5,334 bases of DNA from Bacteroidota bacterium. GTDB taxonomy: Bacteria > Bacteroidota > Bacteroidia > NS11-12g > UBA955. This document shows, piece by piece, positions 1 through 5,334 of this stretch. The stretch is taken from the NCBI GenBank assembly GCA_008081305.1, contig VMCP01000214.1, positions 1 to 5,334 of the forward strand. Direction: 5' to 3'. How positions within the stretch are numbered: position 1 is the stretch's first letter; the number at the start of each line of letters is the position of its first letter. Made by a program: the position numbers and the translations under genes. Under the pieces are notes generated by a model. The model ran no database searches. It was not told the DNA's origin and saw only the letters and a program-made list of their open reading frames with translations.

Positions 1-85
1 AATACCCTTCAAACGATTTTTACCCAATTTATTTTCGTTGGTTTATTCAAAACTGACGAATGTCACTCGCAAGAAGAACGCGTAA
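1..85 (+). other. Left edge: possible tail of an upstream gene
   Basis: Two plus-strand frames are open from base 1. One runs to TAA at 83-85 and ends in a basic stretch (TNVTRKKNA), just before the oxygenase promoter. The other runs to TGA at 106-108 and would run through that promoter element. The first is the better candidate for the end of an upstream gene, but 27 codons are too few to identify it. No ATG occurs on the minus strand in this leader, so a divergent gene start with ATG is not supported. Confidence 0.2.
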
Positions 86-88
86 ACT

Positions 89-96
89 TATATTTG
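89..96 (+). promoter_or_regulatory. Probable -7 promoter element (TAnnTTTG) of the oxygenase gene
   Basis: The bases TATATTTG match the Bacteroidota sigma-ABfr -7 consensus TAnnTTTG exactly and lie 19 bases before the ATG at 116, which would leave a very short 5' leader. I see no clear TTG at the expected -33 position (about 66-71), so only half of the promoter is supported. The call rests on the consensus and the spacing. Confidence 0.45.
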
Positions 97-115
97 AATC
101 CAAATTGAGACTATA

Positions 116-928
116 ATGGCAACAGGAATCATTAACGAAGCATACCTAAATTCAGAGCACGCAGCTAAGTTGAACCAGCTTTATATCAACGCCAAACCGT
201 GCAAATATTTAGTGATGGAGAATTTCTTTACCGAAGAAATTGCCGATGACTTGTTTGAAAATTTCCCGTCAATTAAAGATCTCAATGTAAAGCGTAAAAG
301 CTTGAATGAGGATAAAAGTGAAGATTATCATTTTGAGAGGTGGCACCCTTCTTTTGCCAAGATACGGGAAGCGGTCAGCTCAAATCAATGGTACCAACAG
401 TTAGAAAAGATTACGGGAATAGAAGGTCTGCATACCACCACAGATGCTTTGGGATCTGGTGTGCATCAAGGTAAAAACGGCTCTTACGTAGACATCCATA
501 TTGACGTTAACATGAACCCTAAGTTAGGTTTGTGGCGCCGAATCAACCTGCTAGTTTATCTCAATAAAAATTGGAAAGCAGAATACGGTGGCGATTTAGA
601 ATTGTGGAACAAGGAGATGACCGAATGTATGGTGAAAGTCCCGCCCACGTTCAATACTGCGGTCATTTTTTATACGGATGACAACAGTCCGCACGGCTAT
701 AGAAAAATCAATATTCCGGAGGACGAAAGCAGAAAAAGCTTCTATACATACTTCTATACCAAACCAGAAGAAGGAGTCTCTTACAGAGATTCAAAATTTG
801 TCTCAAGACCAGATGATGCAACGTCAAAGAAATTGGCAACCGGCATCAAAGAGACGCTAAAAATCAATGGGAAAAAATTATTGAAGTTTATCGGATTGAA
901 GAACCTAGACTTTCAAGACAAAAATTAA
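116..928 (+). CDS. 2-oxoglutarate/Fe(II)-dependent oxygenase (prolyl 4-hydroxylase-like fold)
   Basis: This 270-residue protein looks like a cytosolic 2OG-Fe(II) oxygenase of the prolyl-hydroxylase-like group (2OG-FeII_Oxy_3 type). The double-stranded beta-helix core spans roughly residues 105-215. The metal-binding triad is visible as HxD at H128/D130 and a distal histidine H193 in SPHGY. R206 or K207, 13-14 residues later, is the likely 2-oxoglutarate carboxylate ligand. The segments RRINLLVYLN (141-150) and GGDLELW (158-164) are typical core strands. There is no signal peptide or membrane helix. Residues about 236-265 form a lysine-rich tail beyond the core. The ATG at 116 is the first possible start, because a TGA in the same frame lies at 95-97. 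No Shine-Dalgarno is seen, as is common in this phylum. The substrate cannot be read from the sequence; relatives include protein hydroxylases and enzymes found in surface-glycan loci. The gene stands alone on its strand here and converges on the TrkH gene. Confidence 0.85.
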   Translation: MATGIINEAYLNSEHAAKLNQLYINAKPCKYLVMENFFTEEIADDLFENFPSIKDLNVKRKSLNEDKSEDYHFERWHPSFAKIREAVSSNQWYQQLEKITGIEGLHTTTDALGSGVHQGKNGSYVDIHIDVNMNPKLGLWRRINLLVYLNKNWKAEYGGDLELWNKEMTECMVKVPPTFNTAVIFYTDDNSPHGYRKINIPEDESRKSFYTYFYTKPEEGVSYRDSKFVSRPDDATSKKLATGIKETLKINGKKLLKFIGLKNLDFQDKN

Positions 929-949
929 GACCAGCGTTTCAAGTAGATT

Positions 950-2752
950 TTAGCCTACGTGCATGTAGCCTTTAGGATAGGAAAAGGAATTAGATTCTGG
1001 TCGATTACCACTCAAAGCGAATGCTAGGGTTAAGGTTCCTACCCTTCCGATTAACATACTAAGCATGATTACCGTTTGACTACCGAAGCTAAGCTCGGAG
1101 GTAATTCCTGTACTCAGACCTACCGTACAAAATGCACTTACTTGCTCAAAAGCCAAGTCTAAAAACGCGATATCCGGTTCCAAGATTGTCAAAACAAATA
1201 TTCCCAAGAAAATAAAGACTATCGCGAAGAGGAAAACGGCAAAAGCTCTATTCATCAACTCCCAAGGAATCTTATTTTTATACAGGTTGATATCCTTTTT
1301 ACCCCTAATCGTAGCATAGGCACTTAAAAATACCAAAGCAAATGTACTGGTCTTTATTCCTCCTGCTGTTGATCCAGATCCACCCCCAACAAACATTAAA
1401 AACATCATAAAAAGTAATGCTGGCATGGCCATAGCTCCTATGTCTATGGTATTAAACCCAGCCGTTCTTGCAGTAACACTTTGAAAGAAACTTGCTGATA
1501 TATGTGTGCCCATATCACCATTGTAACCCAGTGTGAGTGAAAGAATCACTCCTCCAGTCAATAATAAAATTCCGGCGACCGTCAAACCAATTTTAGTACC
1601 CAATCGCAACCCTCTCCAACTTCTGGTTAACGGTTGGTTTCGCCACGGTTGTGAAAGCACATCCGAAAGTGTTCCAAACCCAATTCCACCCAAGATGATT
1701 AATAAAGCGATTACCCAATGGACGGCCGGTAAAAATGCATTACCCTCAGTGGCTAGTGAATCAGAGAATAAAGAAAACCCTGCATTATTAAAGGCACTAA
1801 TGCTGTGGAATATGCTATAAAATAAAGTGTTCCCTAAAGAATCAAACTTGGGAAACCAGATGATACCTAGTAAGATTGCACCAATTAATTCTATAGTTAA
1901 TGTGAGACGAAAAATTGAACCTACTAGCTTACCGCTTTGTAACATGCTTTCGCCAAGGTTTTCACTCATGAAGTTTTGCTGGCGCATTCCAAATCCGCCT
2001 CTAAGAATAGCGAATAAGGCAGCAAATGAAATGATGTTTAGTCCACCCAATTGCATGAGTATCATCACAATCATTTGCCCTTTAAAGCTCAGAACCGTAG
2101 AAATATCTATTAAACTCAACCCCGTCACACAGCTCGCACTAATACTTGTAAATAACGCAGTGACGAAATCTAAAGACCCACTACCTGCCTTCATTTCCGG
2201 TAGCATTAACAAACCAGTACCCAAGGCAATTAACAGTATGAAACTGATTAATAGTAATGCCGGTGGTGTCAGGTTGAAATCGGGCAGTCGTTCTCCAACT
2301 TTCCCAAATTCCAAAAACACAATAATCATTACATAAAACTGTAACAAAAGCACAAAGCCGCTTTGAAAACTGCTTACGCCTATTGCATCTCCTAGGAAGC
2401 TAAGTAATTCAACCTCTTGAATGTTAATGACCAAGATATCCAACACAAGGAATCCCATTAAAATGGCTTCCCATTTTCTGGCCTTCACAAATGCCCAAGG
2501 ATGAAAATTGTAAATAACCTCTATCAGGAATTTCAATAAGTAATAACCTATGGAGAATCGTACAATTACACCTATGATATGATTTTGTGCATCATTAAGA
2601 TCATAGCCGTGAAAAATAACTAATGATATAATGGTGCTAAGGGCAACAAGAAAAGAGATCCTTGATAAAGCACCAAGTACAAAATCACGGCTATCATACA
2701 GGAGAATATTCACCCGTTCTCTGAAGGCATTAAAACGTTGCTTAAAACTCAA
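950..2752 (-). CDS. trkH: TrkH/KtrB-family potassium uptake channel subunit with N-terminal membrane extension
   Basis: This inner-membrane K+ (possibly Na+-coupled) translocating subunit has 600 residues. The four membrane-pore-membrane repeats are clear. Their filter glycines are G211 (CVTG), G325 (FNNAGF), G432 (RTAGF) and G545 (TVGLSTG), spaced 107-114 residues apart. The gating-loop motif GGGSGSTAGGIKTST lies at 456-470, the conserved arginine of the last helix is R570 (IGRVGTLTL), and the family-typical YPxxxxxVG ending is present. The core from about 165 matches the usual KtrB length. Ahead of it is an extra segment with about four hydrophobic helices (near 32-48, 60-81, 97-112 and 130-148) and no filter motif, as in other long Bacteroidota TrkH proteins. 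The frame has a TAG at 2765-2767 and no ATG before residue 99, so TTG at 2752 (or GTG at residue 14) is the likely start. It is the last gene of the presumed operon, 29 bases after the DUF6165 gene. No RCK regulatory subunit (TrkA/KtrA) is present in the window. Confidence 0.93.
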   Translation of the reverse strand: MSFKQRFNAFRERVNILLYDSRDFVLGALSRISFLVALSTIISLVIFHGYDLNDAQNHIIGVIVRFSIGYYLLKFLIEVIYNFHPWAFVKARKWEAILMGFLVLDILVINIQEVELLSFLGDAIGVSSFQSGFVLLLQFYVMIIVFLEFGKVGERLPDFNLTPPALLLISFILLIALGTGLLMLPEMKAGSGSLDFVTALFTSISASCVTGLSLIDISTVLSFKGQMIVMILMQLGGLNIISFAALFAILRGGFGMRQQNFMSENLGESMLQSGKLVGSIFRLTLTIELIGAILLGIIWFPKFDSLGNTLFYSIFHSISAFNNAGFSLFSDSLATEGNAFLPAVHWVIALLIILGGIGFGTLSDVLSQPWRNQPLTRSWRGLRLGTKIGLTVAGILLLTGGVILSLTLGYNGDMGTHISASFFQSVTARTAGFNTIDIGAMAMPALLFMMFLMFVGGGSGSTAGGIKTSTFALVFLSAYATIRGKKDINLYKNKIPWELMNRAFAVFLFAIVFIFLGIFVLTILEPDIAFLDLAFEQVSAFCTVGLSTGITSELSFGSQTVIMLSMLIGRVGTLTLAFALSGNRPESNSFSYPKGYMHVG

Positions 2753-2781
2753 ATCTTGAAGTTTCTATAATCGAATTTACA

Positions 2782-3198
2782 CTATTCTTCGGAATCCCGT
2801 TTCCTCACAGAATAATCAGCATAGGATTTCGCTTCCACAATAACGCTCCCTGTAATGGCATTAATATTTTTTTTCAATGCCGCGCGTTCATCGTTTAAAA
2901 AATATACGCTTCTTGCTTTAAGAATAAAGGCCTCACCGAAGTCCTCGTTTGATTCTAAAATTCTCAATTCATCCTCAACTTCCCAAAGCTGCTCATTGAC
3001 TTTTTTTAGCTTTTCAACCAAGTGATGCAGTTTTGACGGGTTCTCCGCGCAACTATAAACGTACTTCACTCCTTGCGAAAGTGCCTTTAACTCGACCTGA
3101 ACATGTGCAAGCTTTTCTTTTTCTGAGATGCGCTCACTTTTAATTACAAGTATGGTGTGCTTGTCAATAATTTCTCCGTGAGCAACTTCAATTTTCAT
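2782..3198 (-). CDS. DUF6165 family protein, function unknown
   Basis: This small, highly charged soluble protein of 138 residues has no signal peptide or membrane helix. It matches what I know of the DUF6165 family along its whole length. The N-terminal signature GEIIDKHTILVIKSERI is at 8-24, LWEVEDELRILE at 71-82, and FILKARSVYFLNDERAALKK at 91-110, followed by the IN..TGS and KSYADY ending at 112-129. Residues about 54-113 are mainly helical and could form a coiled coil. The molecular function of the family is not known to me; members often occur near glycosyltransferase or lipopolysaccharide genes, or fused to such enzymes. Here it lies instead between an aminotransferase gene (10 bases upstream) and a TrkH gene (29 bases downstream), in the same direction, so it is probably co-transcribed. 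The ATG at 3198 has a weak Shine-Dalgarno-like AGAAG a few bases before it. Family assignment is from memory of the motifs. Confidence 0.82.
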   Translation of the reverse strand: MKIEVAHGEIIDKHTILVIKSERISEKEKLAHVQVELKALSQGVKYVYSCAENPSKLHHLVEKLKKVNEQLWEVEDELRILESNEDFGEAFILKARSVYFLNDERAALKKNINAITGSVIVEAKSYADYSVRKRDSEE

Positions 3199-3208
3199 AA
3201 CGGCTTCT

Positions 3209-4408
3209 TTAGTCTTCTAATTTTGAAACTGCTTCTCGAACTCTGCGTACAGCTTCCTCAAGATCAGCTTCTGCAGCTGCATAAGAGAAACGAATGTAAC
3301 CGGCTAAACCAAAAGCATCGCCTGGAACTGTGCTTACCAAGGCTTCTTCTAGTAGGAAAAAACTCAAATCCATAGAGTTGATAATACGCTTTCCTTTATA
3401 GGATTTACCTAAAAGTGCTGTTATTCTTGGAAACACGTAAAAGGCGCCAGGAGGAGTATCTAATTCAAATCCAGGAATTGCATTCATCCAGCTTACCATT
3501 TTTTCTCTGCGCTGGGCAAATGTGTCCACCATGTATTTCACTTTTGAAGGATCAGCCTCAACAGCAGCCTTGCATGCCCGTTGAGCCACAGAATTTGCTC
3601 CTGAAGTAAAATTAGACTGAAATGTTGTACAGGCCTTTGCTATCCACTCTGGCGCGCCAATATATCCAATTCGCCATCCCGTCATAGCGAAACCTTTTGA
3701 CAATCCGTTTACCGTTATGGTTTGATTATAAACCTCAGGAAAGCTCGCAATACTAACATGCTCTACCTCCCCATAATTCAACAGCTCGTAAATCTCATCT
3801 GAAATAATGTACAAATTGGGATACTTTGCAACCACCTGGGCAATAGCGGCTAGCTCAGACCTGCTGTATACAGCTCCACACGGATTGTTTGGCGAGGAAA
3901 AAATCAAGACTTTGGATTTATCTGTGATGGCCGATTCTAATTGTGCCGCCGTAATCTTAAAGCCGCTCTCCTTTGTTGTGGGAAGTGTTTTAACGACACC
4001 CTCACAATATTTTGCTTGATCCATATAGCTCACCCAATATGGAGCTGGAATAATTATTTCTTCACCGGGGTTAACCAAAGTCAAAAACACATTGAGCAAG
4101 CTCTGCTTGGCGCCAGTGCTTACGACAATTTGATCTGGTGTATACTCAAGGTGGTTATCTCTTTTAAATTTTGCTGCAATTGAGGCCCTAACATCTGCAA
4201 ATCCAGGAATAGGCATGTAATGCGTATAGTTTTGTTCCATGGCCTCATTTGCCGCCGCTTTGATAAAATCTGGTGTATCAAAGTCTGGCTCTCCTAAAGA
4301 CAAACTAATCACATGTTTTCCTGTAGCACTCAGTTCCCTTGCTTTTTTTGCCATTTCAATGGTCATAGGAAGACCCATTTCCTGAGCACGTGTTGAAAGT
4401 CCTTTCAT
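3209..4408 (-). CDS. PLP-dependent class I/II aminotransferase (aspartate/prephenate aminotransferase-like, subgroup Ib)
   Basis: This cytosolic fold-type I aminotransferase has 399 residues, the normal full length. SLGEPDFDTP (37-46) is the N-terminal substrate-loop motif. The PLP site is complete: N175 in SPNNPCG, D204 and Y207 in ISDEIY, Schiff-base lysine K238 in GLSKGF, and phosphate-binding R246 in GWRIGY. R373 in YIRFSYA is the expected alpha-carboxylate anchor. The enzyme should move an amino group between an amino acid and a 2-oxo acid. The motif STGAKQSL, with K101, resembles the lysine that recognises acidic substrates in Thermus-type aspartate aminotransferases, and T16 fits the position shared with prephenate aminotransferases, so aspartate, prephenate or both are plausible substrates. 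It is the first gene of a presumed minus-strand operon with the DUF6165 and TrkH genes. The ATG at 4408 lies 23 bases after a good TAnnTTTG element. The exact amino acid substrate is not settled by sequence reading. Confidence 0.94.
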   Translation of the reverse strand: MKGLSTRAQEMGLPMTIEMAKKARELSATGKHVISLSLGEPDFDTPDFIKAAANEAMEQNYTHYMPIPGFADVRASIAAKFKRDNHLEYTPDQIVVSTGAKQSLLNVFLTLVNPGEEIIIPAPYWVSYMDQAKYCEGVVKTLPTTKESGFKITAAQLESAITDKSKVLIFSSPNNPCGAVYSRSELAAIAQVVAKYPNLYIISDEIYELLNYGEVEHVSIASFPEVYNQTITVNGLSKGFAMTGWRIGYIGAPEWIAKACTTFQSNFTSGANSVAQRACKAAVEADPSKVKYMVDTFAQRREKMVSWMNAIPGFELDTPPGAFYVFPRITALLGKSYKGKRIINSMDLSFFLLEEALVSTVPGDAFGLAGYIRFSYAAAEADLEEAVRRVREAVSKLED

Positions 4409-4420
4409 AGTAATTTGCTA

Positions 4421-4449
4421 TTGTGGGAAGGCAAAAATAACGATATTTG
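4421..4449 (+). promoter_or_regulatory. Possible -33/-7 promoter of the DUF7935-type gene
   Basis: A TTG at 4421-4423 and GATATTTG at 4442-4449 are separated by 18 bases, close to the usual Bacteroidota spacing. The -7 copy misses the first T of TAnnTTTG but keeps the A and the TTTG. It ends 19 bases before the ATG at 4469 and overlaps the opposing promoter of the aminotransferase operon. Confidence 0.35.
4432..4439 (-). promoter_or_regulatory. Probable -7 promoter element (TAnnTTTG) of the aminotransferase operon
   Basis: On the minus strand the bases read TATTTTTG, an exact match to the Bacteroidota -7 consensus TAnnTTTG, 23 bases before the aminotransferase ATG. The best -33 candidate is a TTA (4457-4459) separated by 17 bases, one mismatch from TTG. 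It would drive the three-gene minus-strand unit. Confidence 0.45.
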
Positions 4450-4468
4450 TAGGCCTTAACATATTTTC

Positions 4469-4990
4469 ATGGAAGCATTTATTGAAATACTTAAATACAC
4501 TTTTCCTGCAGCATTAATGTTGCTGCTCACCTATTTATTGTTATCCAACTTTGTGGATAACGAGGAGAAGCGTCGTGCCTTTTATTTAAGGAAAGACCTG
4601 CAGAAAAAATCGCTTCCAATGCGTATGCAAGCGTATGAAAGAGTAGTTATGCTCTTAGAGCGTATCACGCCAAATCATCTTGTCATTCGCGTAATGCCTG
4701 GCAAATTAACCATTGGTCAATACCGAAAAACACTCGTAGAAGCGGTTAGACAAGAGTTCGATTACAACATCACACAACAAGTTTATCTAAGCGACGAAGC
4801 ATGGAATCATGCAGTCAGTGCAAAAAGTCAAGTTATTAGCCTTATCAATAAAATCGCAGGTACGCTTGGCTCCGAAGCTTCTGCTTCCGACTTAGCCAAA
4901 GAGTTAATTAATGCTGAAATTGCAGGAGATATATTTCCCACAAAAGCAGCAATTTTACTTATTAAACACGAAGCTGCTCGTTCGTTTTAA
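4469..4990 (+). CDS. DUF7935-type membrane-anchored protein, function unknown
   Basis: This 173-residue protein has one clear N-terminal membrane helix at about residues 7-27. A charged segment, DNEEKRRAF (30-38), follows it, so the rest is probably cytoplasmic by the positive-inside rule. The soluble part has motifs I recall from a family restricted to Bacteroidota and named DUF7935: LPMRMQAYERVVMLLERI at 49-66, EFDYNITQQVYLSDEAWN at 96-113, and a helical C-terminal end. No catalytic residues or known domain can be named. The anchor is not a cleaved signal peptide, since no signal-peptidase site follows it. The gene is transcribed away from the aminotransferase operon and its stop overlaps the stop of the converging meaB gene. 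Family assignment comes from remembered motifs and the role is unknown. Confidence 0.8.
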   Translation: MEAFIEILKYTFPAALMLLLTYLLLSNFVDNEEKRRAFYLRKDLQKKSLPMRMQAYERVVMLLERITPNHLVIRVMPGKLTIGQYRKTLVEAVRQEFDYNITQQVYLSDEAWNHAVSAKSQVISLINKIAGTLGSEASASDLAKELINAEIAGDIFPTKAAILLIKHEAARSF

Positions 4991-5334
4991 TCTAGAATTT
5001 GTGCTATAAATTGTTCGCTTGCTTCGAATGGAGTGAGCGTATTGTTTCGCACTTTTTCAAGGAAATCGGCTTTCTTTTGATTCCAATCTTTTTGCTCTCC
5101 TAATTTCTCAAACAGCAATTCACCCAAAGATTGCTCAAACCAGTATTCACTTTGCTTTATACGATTCAATCTAAATCGCCCTTTTAGATTTGAATGTCGG
5201 TAGTATTTGTCTAGCTCTTCCTCAACCAAATTCATTCCCTTTCTTTCTAAAGAACTAATCTGAATTACTGGAGCTTGCCAAGTGGCCGTAACTCTTGAAA
5301 CGAGCTGAAGTGCACGTTGCAACTCTAGGGCGTT
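4987..5334 (-). CDS. meaB: MeaB, methylmalonyl-CoA mutase-associated GTPase (C-terminal part; cut by window edge)
   Basis: Only the last 115 codons of this gene are in the window; the family is usually about 320-350 residues. MeaB is a cytosolic SIMIBI-class GTPase that escorts and protects adenosylcobalamin-dependent methylmalonyl-CoA mutase, in the propionyl-CoA/succinyl-CoA pathway. The visible part starts with the helix NALELQRALQLV. The strand APVIQISSLERKGMNLVEEE follows, where SSL (about 5248-5256) stands at the G5 guanine-binding position. Then come the charged dimerisation arm and the C-terminal helices, ending with the family-like TPFEASEQFI. The Walker A and switch regions would lie beyond the right edge. 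The frame stays open to base 5334, so a TTG at 5322 is an internal leucine codon and not the start. The stop TAA shares the bases TTAA with the stop of the converging DUF7935-type gene. Confidence 0.87.
   Translation of the reverse strand, partial: NALELQRALQLVSRVTATWQAPVIQISSLERKGMNLVEEELDKYYRHSNLKGRFRLNRIKQSEYWFEQSLGELLFEKLGEQKDWNQKKADFLEKVRNNTLTPFEASEQFIAQILD

Noticed and set aside
678..860. A 60-codon open frame inside the oxygenase gene.
   Set aside because: It is a shifted-frame shadow with low-complexity, K/Q-rich content and no family match, inside a gene with intact catalytic motifs.
929..949. Rho-independent terminator between the converging oxygenase and TrkH genes.
   Set aside because: The 21-base gap has no inverted repeat followed by a T-run on either strand.
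1533..2336. Two open plus-strand frames (1533-1820 and 1827-2336) opposite the TrkH gene.
   Set aside because: They lie wholly within the well-supported TrkH coding region on the other strand, have no recognisable domain, and arise from its biased codon content.
3157..4183. Several plus-strand open frames opposite the DUF6165 and aminotransferase genes.
   Set aside because: They overlap strongly supported minus-strand genes, are rich in Cys/Leu/Gln as expected for antisense reading, and show no domain or promoter.
5320..5322. TTG as the start codon of a small 111-residue gene at the right edge.
   Set aside because: The frame continues open to the window edge with MeaB-like residues (NALE), so this is an internal leucine codon of a truncated gene.
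1..5334. A new defence, mobile or CRISPR-like system.
   Set aside because: No repeats arrays, transposase, integrase, nuclease, toxin-antitoxin pair or tRNA-like structure was seen; nearly every base is within housekeeping-type genes with intact motifs.

Overview
The window looks like ordinary chromosome from a Bacteroidota bacterium, most likely from the Flavobacteriia or a close relative. The evidence is AT-rich DNA, weak or absent Shine-Dalgarno sequences, promoter elements of the Bacteroidota type (TAnnTTTG), a long TrkH-type potassium channel subunit, a DUF7935-type protein and a MeaB GTPase. It holds five complete genes and one gene cut by the right edge, packed with almost no spacer. 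I see no mobile element, CRISPR array, RNA gene or large repeat.

Left part (1-949): a short leader carries a good TAnnTTTG promoter element, followed by a plus-strand 2-oxoglutarate/Fe(II) oxygenase with a complete metal triad. It converges on the next gene with a 21-base gap.

Middle part (950-4408): three minus-strand genes appear to form one operon, read in the order class I aminotransferase, DUF6165 protein, TrkH-type K+ transporter, with gaps of 10 and 29 bases. The aminotransferase has a complete PLP site. The DUF6165 protein is a small cytosolic protein of unknown function. The TrkH protein has all four selectivity-filter repeats, plus a roughly 165-residue N-terminal membrane extension, and apparently starts at TTG.

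Right part (4409-5334): a 60-base divergent promoter region separates that operon from a plus-strand gene for a membrane-anchored DUF7935-type protein. Its stop codon overlaps the stop of a converging gene, the C-terminal third of MeaB, the GTPase that protects adenosylcobalamin-dependent methylmalonyl-CoA mutase.

The genes do not form an obvious single pathway: amino acid metabolism, potassium uptake and propionyl/methylmalonyl-CoA metabolism lie side by side. I did not find a convincing new multi-gene system. The least explained items are the DUF6165 gene inside the aminotransferase-TrkH operon, the oxygenase of unknown substrate, and the DUF7935 protein next to meaB.
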